Of a stretch of DNA of 25,258 nt, positions 18,001 to 25,258 are shown one piece after another. The notes beneath the pieces were generated by a model. That model had not been told where the DNA came from. It worked only from the letters and a program-made list of their open reading frames with translations, and did no database searches. The translations under genes were made by a program, and so were the position numbers. The stretch covers positions 1 to 25,258 of the forward strand of contig CALSCO010000304.1 of the NCBI GenBank assembly GCA_943704415.1. The letters are read 5' to 3'. The DNA is from Parvularia atlantis. Its lineage: Eukaryota; Opisthokonta; Rotosphaerida. The stretch's first letter is position 1. Each line of letters opens with the position of its first letter.

Positions 18001-21000
18001 ACCGCGACCCAGACCGCGACCCAGACCGCGACCCAATCGGCGACCCAGTCGGCAACGCAGACCGCGACCCAGAGCGCGACCCAGTCGGCGACCCAGACCG
18101 CGACCCAGAGCTTCACAAAAAGCGCGACCCAGAGCTTCACGAAGAGCGCGACCCAGACTGCTACGGCCTCAGTGACGGCCAGCTTTTCGCAGTCGGCGAC
18201 ACAGTCGGCAACGCAGAGCTTCACTCAGACAGCGACGCAGACAGCGACGCAGAGTGCAACGCAGACAGCAACGGCCTCAGCGACGGCGAGCTTCACACAG
18301 TCGGACACGGCCACCGCGACGCAGAGCGCAACGCAGACCGACACAGCTTCGTTCACGCAGACCGACACGGCTTCGTTCACGCAGACCGACACGGCTTCGT
18401 TCACGCAGACCGACACATCTACCGCGACCCAGTCGGACACGGCCACCGCGACCCGGTCGGACACGGCCACCGCGACCCAGTCGGACACGGCCACCGCGAC
18501 CCAGTCGGCCACGGCGAGCGCCACGGCATCGGCGACCGCAACTGCCAGTGCCAGCGCAACGGCATCGTACACGCACAGCGACACCGCGACCTACACGCAG
18601 AGCGACACCGCCAGCTTCACGCAGAGCGACACGGCCAGCTTTACGTACACCGTCACGTCCACGTCGGCGTCGCCCGCGGCGTCGTACACGGCCACGGCCA
18701 CACCGACGCCGATCTACTACACCGCGTCGATCCGCCGCACAAGCTCGGGCGCTCCGACGTCCTACCTGGACCCGCAGGCGGGCTCGGCCGGTCTCGACGC
18801 GCCGTTGGTGCTGCAAGCACTCGTGACGCCGTCGCCGCTGCCGTCGGCGGGCCTGCTGTACGCGTGGCGCTGCGTCTCGCCCTCGTTCGCATGTCCCGTT
18901 CTTGTGCAGCAAGACCAGGTACGCGTCTGCGCGCGCGCAAGACGCCGGTGTTGCTCACCCTTGCATGTCGCAGCGCACGTTGTCGATGCCCGGCTCGTCG
19001 CTGCTCGGCGCGCGCGTCTACACCTTCTCACTCAACGTGACCAACCCCGCCACGGGCAACTGGACCATGACGACCACGCGCTTTGCGACCGTGCCCGCGC
19101 CCGTCGGAGGCGCCTTTGCCTTTGCGCCGCTCAGGGTGCGTGGCTGCTGCGCCTATCCGGCTGCGGAGCTGACGGGCGCCGCGCTGACCAGGTCGCGCCG
19201 CTCGACACCATCAACCCGGTCAACATCACCGCGATCAGCTGGTCGGCCCCGACTAACGACCTCCAGTTCCGCTTCGCGTACGCGCCGGGCATCGGCGCCA
19301 CGCTCGACTCGAGTGGCGTGCTGTACCTGGGCTCGCTGTCGAGCACGATGACCGCGTCGATCCCGTTCCTCAACGTCGGCAACTACACGCTCTTTGGCAT
19401 CGCCGTCGCCGGCTCGTGCGTTCGCACGGCGCTCTGTGAACGACCGCTGCAGGCTGACGCGTACGCAGGTCCTACGACGCGCCCTCAAGCGTGGTGCGCA
19501 CGGCCACGGTCGAGGCATCGGGCAGCGTGACGCTGGCGCAAGTTCAGCAGATCGCGGCGCAGCAGCTGGCTGACGCCCTGGGCGGCTCGGACCCGAACGC
19601 TGTGTCGTTGACGGCTGCAGCCCTGCTGGACGCGCTCAACAGCATTGTGCCGTCCAACGACACTGCCGGCGACCTCGCGGCTCTGCGCGGGCAGATTGTG
19701 CAGGACGTGCTGGGCTACGCGCGTGATACGGCCGAGAACTCCGACTTGAGCCAGGACATGCTCTCTGGCGCCCTGAGCGTGCTGCAGCGCGCCACGAGCG
19801 CCCCGAGCCAGACCGGCAATGCGTCCTTCGACGACATCACGAGCTTCCTGGACGACTTTGCGGACCAGATCGAGACCGCCAACGATGCACAGAATCTGCT
19901 GCGTACGCTCGACGGTCTGCTCCTGTCCAAGCTGCCCAACCCGCCCGGCAGCGTCGCCGACTTTTCTCTCGCCTCGGTGAACGCGTCGGACGTGCAGCTC
20001 ACGGCCGAGGAGGCCGAGCGGCTGCGCAGCGTCGCCCGAGCAGGTCTCAGCGCGTTTGCCTCGACGCTCGCGTGCGGCGCGGACGCCGAAGGCATCGACA
20101 GCGCCACGTTCTCAGCGCAGGTGCAGACGGTGGCCGGTGGCGGCGGCCTCGACCTGTCGGTGGACCCGTCGCAGGGCAGCTTCTCGACGGGCGCGGGCTT
20201 CTCGCCGACGGGGGGCAGCGAGGACGGCTGCGCGACGTACCAGTTTGTGCAGAGCGCGCTCAACCCGTACAGCTACGCCGACTCCAACTACACGGTGGGC
20301 TCGCCCGTGTTCACGATCGAGTTCTTCGACCCGAGCAACCCGGACCGGCCGCTCAACATCAGCGGGCTCACGGCGGACGAGGCGCTGACGATCCGCCTGC
20401 CGTTCGACTCGGTCGCGGCGGGCACGGGCGCGGACAACGAGACCGTGACGTGCATCTACTGGAGCGTGACGGAGGGCGACTGGCGCACGGACGGCTGCAC
20501 CAAGTCGGATGAGACGACGGTCAACGAGGTGCGCCGCGCCGAGCTGCGTGGCTGAGCGGGGGGGTGGTGGACTGACGCGCGCGCGCGTGTGCAGCTCGTG
20601 TGCGTGTGCACGCACTTTACCGAGTTTGCGCTCGGCTCGATCACCATCCGCGTCAACCCAATCATCATCCCGCCAACCATCAACCTGCAGTCGCGCGGCC
20701 TGATCGCGGCGTGCGTGCGCCCGTTGCACGCGCGCTGTTGCTCACCTAGCGGGGCAGCTGGGTCACGATCGCAGGCCTGCTGTTCATCTTCATCATCCTG
20801 TCGATCTACGCCGCGTGGATGGACTCGCGCTACCGGGCGTCTGCGCGGCAGCCGGAAGTGGAGGAGGTGGCCGACTTTGTCCAGCGCGTCTACACCCTGT
20901 ACCAGCAACCGGTCACGTCGCGCGTGCTGCAGACGGTGCGCACTGCGCAGTGGGCGGCCGACGTTTGCTCACGCGCGCGCCCAGCTGCACCTCGAGACGT

Positions 21001-22158
21001 GGAAGGAGGCGTATGGCTCGTACTGGTGGCCCACCGGCACCAAGCTGACGATGTGGCAGCGCATGTACATGTCGGCGCGCTTCGGCTTCCGCTACAACCA
21101 CAGCTACGTCTCGATCTTCTTTGACCCGATCTCGATGGTGCGCGCGCGCCTGTGTGGACTTGCACCGTCGTTGACCAGTGAGTGCGGCGGCAGGGCACGC
21201 GGTTCGCGCGCGTGTGCGCCACGATCAGCTCCTTGTTTGTCAACCTCGCCATGTCGGCCGTGTTCTTCCAGTACTCGTCGAGCAGCAACGACTTCTTCGA
21301 CCCGAACAGCATCGCGCTCAAGCTTACCGTCGGTTTCCTCACGTCGGCGATCACCTTCGTGCCGTTCACGCTCATCCAGTTCCTGATGAAGCACGTGCGC
21401 CGCCCGGGCCTCACGTCCGACATCGACCCGGCCGCGTTCGACATCGAGCTGTACGTCATGCGCAACGCGACCATGCTCTTCACGCCGGGCGAAGTCGCCG
21501 CGGTGGCCGCCGCCAAGGACCCTGCCGCGGCCTCGTCGGCGGCCGGGGCGGACGGTGACCTGACCGTTGGCTCGTTCTACGCCGCCGAGGTGACCGACGC
21601 GGCGGCCGCCCCGGGCGCCAAGGGCACCACGACGACAAACGCCAAGCCGACCAAGGACATGATCGCCTACAACTCGTTCACGGACTTTTTGCTGCCGCAC
21701 TGGTGCGCTGTCACGACGTGCGCGTGCGTGTGCGTGTGGGCTGACGCGGCGGGCAGGGTCGACTACGTGCTCTACGCCGTGTGCGGCCTGCTGTCGGCCG
21801 GCAGCATCATTGTTACGGCGCTCTACGGCGCCAACGCGGACGTCATCGACCCGACCAACGACCTGGTGCGCGCCGTGCGCCGTGTGCGGCCGGCGCCCTG
21901 ACCTGCCCCGCTCGGCGACGCAGACGATCGCATGGATCCAGTCGTTCGCCGTCTCGGTCGCGGTCAACATCGTCGTGCTGCAGTCGCTCCAGGCGATCAT
22001 CGGCTCGATCGCGACGGGTGCGCGCGCACGCACGCTGTGTGGGCCCCAACACGGTGCCGCTCACGCTCACGCCGCGCGCAGCCATCGTCGGCTCGCTCAC
22101 GACCATCGGCGCGGCGGTGGCGCTCGTCGTCGGCAGCACGCTGCTCAACGCCAACTAG
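12010..22158 (+). CDS. Giant five-propeller kelch / stalk / REJ-GPS / multi-span surface receptor (polycystin-1-like membrane part)
   Basis: Exons: 12010-18918, 18974-19135, 19192-19415, 19469-20528, 20595-20710, 20758-20935, 20985-21137, 21194-21702, 21757-21865, 21924-22017, 22082-22158; 3196 residues. The start gives a signal peptide (MRVALAVVAVVVVAAAAAVA). Order: five kelch propellers (about 25-1759), Thr/Ser/Ala stalk (about 1766-2236), REJ-like segment (YAWRCVSPSFACP, LSMPGSSLLGARVYTFSLNV), a helical GAIN-like region (about 2435-2755), GPS motif with CIYWS, DWRTDGC and CVCTHFTEFA, then about six membrane helices: WVTIAGLLFIFIILSIYAAW, ATISSLFVNLAMSAVFF, TVGFLTSAITFVPFTLIQFL, YAVCGLLSAGSIIVTALYG, WIQSFAVSVAVNIVVLQSL, IVGSLTTIGAAVALVVGS. 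HSYVSIFFDP before helix 2 and WIQSF resemble polycystin-1-like proteins. I see no PLAT or channel domain. The protein is likely a self-cleaved adhesion or environmental sensor; ligand unknown. The upstream in-frame extension is rejected because the signal peptide marks this start. Confidence 0.88.
12082..13066 (+). repeat. Kelch propeller 1 (7 motifs)
   Basis: The seven motifs are HTATALLDGNVLVVGG, HAAVLLLSGNVLLIGG, RAVVLPSGDVVIAGG, HTMTVLQDGNVLVVGG, HDAQLLPDGRVLVVGG, YSATALLPDGTALLLVGG and HVTVRLASSILAVGG. It begins right after the signal peptide and is followed by a Thr/Pro linker (TPTPTIPDPTNTPTNFPSG). Confidence 0.85.
13177..14160 (+). repeat. Kelch propeller 2 (7 motifs)
   Basis: The seven motifs include HTATLLPSGLLLVTGG, HTATLLGDGRVLVIGG, HRSVLLNDGRVFVTGG, HTATLLLDGRVLVVGG, HDAQLLPNGRVLVVGG and HTVTQTLTGAILAVGG; the sixth is degenerate (YQSTAFFLGDVISVGG). 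A short Pro linker (VDVPPASPNK) follows. Confidence 0.85.
14185..15180 (+). repeat. Kelch propeller 3 (7 motifs)
   Basis: The motifs include HTATDVGERRILFVGG, HAAVLTSSGRLLVTGG, HTMTALNAGSTILLVGG, HSAVVLDDGSVLVAGG, ASIAAVLVNGKVLIVGG and HGVVRLSGGYILAAGG, after a first blade with FQATLTALDDGGAVIAGG. It is the most diverged copy. A poly-Pro linker (VPTQPPPPSSG) follows. Confidence 0.83.
15220..16239 (+). repeat. Kelch propeller 4 (7 motifs)
   Basis: The motifs are HTLTTLLTGEVLAAGG, HTATRLQDGRVLLAGG, HTATLLLDGRVLVAGG, HAAALLPSGTVLVAGG, HEAVVLNSGAVLVVGG, RLAVVVLVTGRALVVGG and HAVVLLNNGYVLAAGG. The linker VPTQPPTQSPTEAPVPR follows. Confidence 0.84.
16291..17286 (+). repeat. Kelch propeller 5 (7 motifs)
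   Basis: The motifs are HTSTLLDNGNVLVTGG, HTATRLFNGRVVLAGG, HRAVLMNDGRVFVSGG, HSMTLLQDGTVLVAGG, HDAQLLDNGKVLAVGG, FQATALLADGTVLVAGG and HALTVLANGYALAMGG. It lies directly before the stalk. Blade by blade it is closest to propellers 1 and 2. Confidence 0.85.
17305..18717 (+). repeat. Coding minisatellite: Thr/Ser/Ala-rich stalk
   Basis: About 470 residues built from short units such as ATASFTES/ATASFTQS, ATQSATQT and TDTASFTQ. The units are homogenised in blocks. 17305-17595 alternates two 24-nt forms (GCCAGCTTTACCGAG and GCTAGCTTCACCCAG). About 17610-17900 repeats a longer STQTATQS...TASATASFTQSD unit. About 17910-18110 is a 12-nt-based ATQ(S/T) array. About 18340-18420 has four TDTASFTQ units, and about 18420-18510 has (T/S)ATQSD/TATRSD units. 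The composition fits an O-glycosylated, extended mucin-like stalk holding the propellers away from the membrane. Frame is kept throughout because units are multiples of three. Confidence 0.92.
20451..20636 (+). other. GPS autoproteolysis motif (split by one intron)
   Basis: Two Cys-Trp halves, CIYWSVTEGDWRTDGC and CVCTHFTEFA, match the GPS consensus of adhesion GPCRs and polycystin-1. The intron 20529-20594 lies between them. Cleavage is expected between Phe and Thr of His-Phe-Thr (20613-20621). All four Cys and both Trp are present, so the site looks functional. Confidence 0.85.
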
Positions 22159-22356
22159 CCGAGTCGGTCGTACGCTGCCGTCAGTTCCCGTCAGTTCCCT
22201 ACCGCTGTGCCCTGCACCCATTCCCCGCACTCGCCCCTGCCTGTTGGTCCGCAGCCTCAATGATCGCTCAATAACTTGACGGAGGCTGTTGACGGAGGCA
22301 CTACCGCCGCTTCCGATCAGGGGGGGGGGCGTGCGTCAACGTCGACAACGACGACG
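22159..22356. other. Intergenic region between giant receptor and HSL-like gene
   Basis: 198 bp with two short direct repeats: CGTCAGTTCCC twice in tandem near 22179-22200, and TGACGGAGGC twice, 14 bp apart, near 22277-22301. A run of ten G ends at 22329, just upstream of the next start codon. No TATA box is evident; it should hold the 3' end of one gene and the promoter of the next. Confidence 0.6.
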
Positions 22357-25189
22357 ATGCGGACTGTCGGCGCGACCACCCCGCGACTCTTTGCGCGACT
22401 GTTGAGCCGCCCGGCCGCGCCCACCGGTGGCAGCAGCGGCAGCAGCAGCAGCCAGAAGGCCGTCGGGAGCAGCACCGAGACGATGCCGCTGCTGCACGGC
22501 GCGCGCGTCGCGCCGACAACGACGCCGTCGTCGGTCGTGATCGCGGTCGAGAACGAGGCGCCGCGCGGGCGCGACGAGGCGCTCGGGATGCTGCACGCGC
22601 CGGAGCAGCCGCTGGCGCGCGAGGTGACGCTGCCGGCCGAGACGACGCTGCGGCGCGGCGCGCGCACGATCGCGGTGCGGCGGCTGTACGGCCTGCCGGA
22701 CGAGACCGTGGCGCGCGCGCGGCTCGTCGAGGGCCGGCAGCTCGTGCTGCGCGTGCGCGATCGCGCCGAGGCGCTCGTCAGCTCGGCGTCGTCGGCGCGG
22801 CGCGCGGCCGTGCTGCGCGACGTCGCGAGCCACGCCGCGGAGATCGCCGTGCTGATCGACGGCGTCGTGCGCGAGGACGCCGACGCGTGGGACCTCGGGC
22901 CGGGCTTCCAGGGCGTGCTGCAGGAGGTGCTTGCGCACGTGCGGCTCGTGGACGACACGATGGACCGCGTCGGCGCGTGGTGCGTCGTCTGCCGTCTGCT
23001 GCTGTCGTTATCGAAGGACGCTGACGGCGGACGGCAGGGGCGCCGCCAAGACCATCCGCCGCGTGCGCGACAAGCTGCCCGGCCTGCTGCAGCACCTGCG
23101 CACGGCCGTGACGATCCACGGGCTCGTGGACGGCCGCGGGCGGCTCGAGTGCGCGCCGCGTGCTCATCGCGGACGGCAACGCGCGCTGATCAGCGACCAC
23201 GCCCGCAGCCCCTTCGTCGACCCGGGCGACGTCGAGGCCAACCGCCCGCTGCTCGATGTGCTGCGCGACTTCCACGCCGAGCCGTTCTTCGCGGCCGACG
23301 CGCCGCAGCTGGTGCCGCGGCTGTCGCAGTTCTACCGCGTGCTCGTCAAGGCCACGGCCGCGGCCAGCCGCTCGTTCCGCGCGCGCTACGCCTGGTCGCG
23401 CGCCGCACGCTTCTTCTTCTTCAACGCCGTCTACACCTTCTCGCTCCGCCTCGCCGCGAAGGAGGCCGCGTTCATCTTCAAGGAGGCCAACTTTGACATG
23501 CGCATGTGCAAGTTCCTCTGGAACCTGCCCGACTCGAGCAGTGCGTCTTTGCGCTGCATGTCGTGCGTGCGCCTCGTGCTGATCGCCGTGCGCGCGACAC
23601 AGCGTTCCGCCCCATGTTCCGGCTGCTGTACGACCCGGTCGACGTCGACGTGCCCTTCTCGATCCCGAACGCGGCCGACGCGCCCAACAGCGCGTTCTGG
23701 CCGGTCGAGGTGCGCGCGGTCGCCCCCTTTTGGCCTCGTGGTGCTCACGTAGACGTGTGCGGCCAGGTCGGCGACACGGGCCCGCCATGGGCACGCGACG
23801 CGCTCGTCCCGCCGCGCCTCCCGGCCGAGTCCGAGTTCCGGCACTCGCTCATCCGCGTGCGCCTCACGGTGGCGCGGCAAGACCAGCTGCTCGTGGGTGA
23901 CCTCACAAAGGACACGGCGAAGCACCAGCGCGCGTTTGCGGTGCGTGTGCCGTGCCGTGCCGCGCGTGTCGTTGTCGCTGCGCGCCTGATCGTCAGCGTG
24001 CAGACGGACGAGGAGGTGCAGCGCGGGTTCAAGGTCAAGCGCAAGGGCGTCAACACGATGACGCGGCGCGAGCTCGCGTCCGAGCGCATCCTCGGCGGCT
24101 TCAGTGCGTGCCGACTGCGTGCCTGAGCGAGAGCGCCTACTCAAGGGGCGCTAGACGAGTACTTCTCGCTGACGTATCCGATCCTGAGCGAGCCCTCGCC
24201 CGCGCTGATCTTCCACGTGCACGGCGGCGGCTTCGTGGCCATGACGTCGTTCTCGCACCTGCCGTACGTGCGCAAGTGGGCCGTCGACACGGGTGCGCCG
24301 CCCTCACGGCGTGCCCGAAGCGGCGGCTGAGCTTGCCGCAGACGTGCCGATCCTCAGCGTCGACTATCGCCTCGCGCCCGAGTACCCCTTCCCGACGCAG
24401 CTGGAGGAGTGCTACCAGGCGTACCGCTGGGCCGTGGCGAACGCGCTGCGCATGGGCACGTCGTGCCTGAGCGTGCGCGCCGCGTCTGATCGCAGCGACG
24501 TGGCGCAGGCTCAACCGGCCAGCGGATCGTGCTCACGGGCGACAGCGCCGGCGGCAACCTCGTGGCGGCCATCACGCTACGGGTGCGCGCCGTGCTCAGG
24601 CGCCGACGGTGCTGTTGTTGACGCCGCGCGCCGGCCAGGCCATCGTCGAAGGCTTCCGCCGGCCCGACGGGCTCATGCTCAACTACCCGTCGCTCAACCT
24701 GCGCGACGCGTCGTCGTGCTCGCGCATCCTATCGACGACCGACCCCATGCTCAACGCGGGCCTGCTGCTGCACCTGCAGGAGCTGCTGCGGCCGTCGGCG
24801 TCGGTGCCGCCCGAGAGCGAGGCGTTCATCTCGCCCGCGTACGCGCCCGCCGACGCCCTCGTGCGCTTTCCGCCCACGCGCATCATCGTGGGCGAGTTTG
24901 ACCCGCTCCTGGACGACTCGGTCTTCTTCTACAAGGTCTGTGTGCGTCTGTGCACAAGGCAGTCTGCTGACGTACGTGCGTGCCGGTGCATGCGCAGCGA
25001 CTCAAGGCGCTCGATCATGACGTCGCGATCAGCATACGGCCGGGCCTCGGCCACGGTTTCTTCCAGCTGGTCGACGTCGCGCCCGAGGCGCAGGAGGCCG
25101 TGGCGCTGTCGTCGCTGTGGCTGCGCGAGCTCGGCGGGCTAGACGCGGAGCCGCCGACCAATGTGAGCGGGCAGGAGGGCGCGGTGTGA
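22357..25189 (+). CDS. LIPE: Hormone-sensitive-lipase-like carboxylester/acylglycerol hydrolase
   Basis: Predicted cytosolic or lipid-droplet lipase of 758 residues. Exons: 22357-22979, 23038-23148, 23194-23540, 23603-23709, 23767-23940, 24004-24103, 24155-24292, 24342-24455, 24509-24582, 24639-24935, 24998-25189. The catalytic half matches HSL/LIPE: oxyanion motif [13 protein letters not shown] (about 507), [26 protein letters not shown], nucleophile GDSAGGN (Ser584), [11 protein letters not shown] (Asp684) and GLGHGFF (His714). The N-terminal half is diverged but includes an HSL_N-like helical region ([28 protein letters not shown]). The long phosphorylated regulatory insert of mammalian LIPE, between the Ser and Asp, is missing: only about 100 residues separate them. 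The first 90 residues are low complexity. Intron 24456-24508 begins with GC, and 23149-23193 and 23710-23766 are stop-free and of length 3n. The symbol denotes the family, not proven orthology. Confidence 0.9.
24456..24508 (+). other. GC-AG intron in the HSL-like gene
   Basis: The exon ends CGCATGG and the intron begins GCACGT, ending GTGGCGCAG (53 nt). This gives [19 protein letters not shown], matching human LLGSTGERICLAGDSAGG exactly in spacing. None of the GT dinucleotides nearby gives the required phase. Confidence 0.75.
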
Positions 25190-25258
25190 GATTGGGCTGG
25201 ACGTGCACAAACAGACGGCAACAACACAAGGCCAGGAACAGCCGGGGTGGGGTGGGAG
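25190..25258. other. 3' flank of HSL-like gene
   Basis: 69 bp after the stop to the window edge, including AACAACACAAGG and a G-rich end. I see no canonical AATAAA signal and no coding sequence. Confidence 0.5.

Noticed and set aside
17271-18584. Long minus-strand open frames reading repeated VALWVKLAVALSVKLAV-like hydrophobic sequence
   Set aside because: These are mirror images of the Thr/Ser repeat: frame-preserving repeats leave the antisense frame open. The plus strand continues the kelch frame on one side and the REJ region on the other.
17305-18717. CRISPR-like regular repeat array
   Set aside because: Units are directly adjacent with no unique spacers, change gradually and encode protein in frame; the context is eukaryotic.
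1-25258. tRNA, rRNA, transposon or virus-derived elements
   Set aside because: Reading both strands I found no cloverleaf, no conserved rRNA block, no reverse transcriptase, integrase or transposase motifs, and no terminal repeats.

Overview
The window is GC-rich (about two thirds G+C by eye), gene-dense, intron-rich nuclear DNA from a eukaryote, probably a free-living protist. Evidence: a heat shock factor, the spliceosomal HAT-repeat protein Crooked neck/Clf1, a mitochondrial branched-chain acyltransferase with a targeting peptide, a hormone-sensitive lipase, and about 58 short introns (mostly 45-71 nt) that share one grammar: donor GTGCGY, a CTGAC/CTCAC/TTGAC-like branch site about 15-25 nt from the end, and acceptor GCAG. 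I cannot fix the lineage. There are no bacterial operons, CRISPR arrays, rRNAs or recognisable mobile elements.

Layout. 1-305: edge region, 5' leader of the next gene and a (CT)n tract. 306-1933 (+): HSF transcription factor, 8 exons. 2025-5400 (-): Crooked neck/Clf1, 20 exons, tail to tail with HSF. 5401-6139: a largely silent gap that may hold a small plus-strand gene. 6140-8518 (-): intronless STELLO-type (DUF288) Golgi glycosyltransferase-like protein. 8596-10706 (-): branched-chain 2-oxoacid dehydrogenase E2 (DBT), about 13 exons. 10742-11090 (+): 92-residue coiled-coil/membrane protein, whose start codon is only 35 bp from that of DBT. 11168-11881 (-): intronless CCDC137-like protein. 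12010-22158 (+): a very large adhesion-receptor-like gene (3196 residues, 11 exons). 22357-25189 (+): hormone-sensitive-lipase-like enzyme, 11 exons with a complete catalytic triad.

The most unusual object is the 12010-22158 gene. The predicted protein has a signal peptide, five consecutive seven-bladed kelch propellers (35 kelch motifs), a Thr/Ser/Ala-rich stalk of about 470 residues encoded by a minisatellite, a REJ/GAIN-like region, a good GPS autoproteolysis motif, and about six membrane spans resembling the polycystin-1-like family but with no visible PLAT domain or channel module. The first 6.9 kb is one exon, while the last 3.2 kb carries all ten introns. This looks like a mosaic cell-surface receptor.

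The other genes are mostly housekeeping (stress transcription, splicing, branched-chain amino acid catabolism, lipid mobilisation, Golgi function, nucleolar/ribosome-associated). Their adjacency seems to reflect a compact genome rather than a pathway. Three introns appear to start with GC instead of GT, chosen from reading phase and family conservation. Exon models were built by hand from frame, splice motifs and remembered family sequences, and every spliced total is divisible by three.
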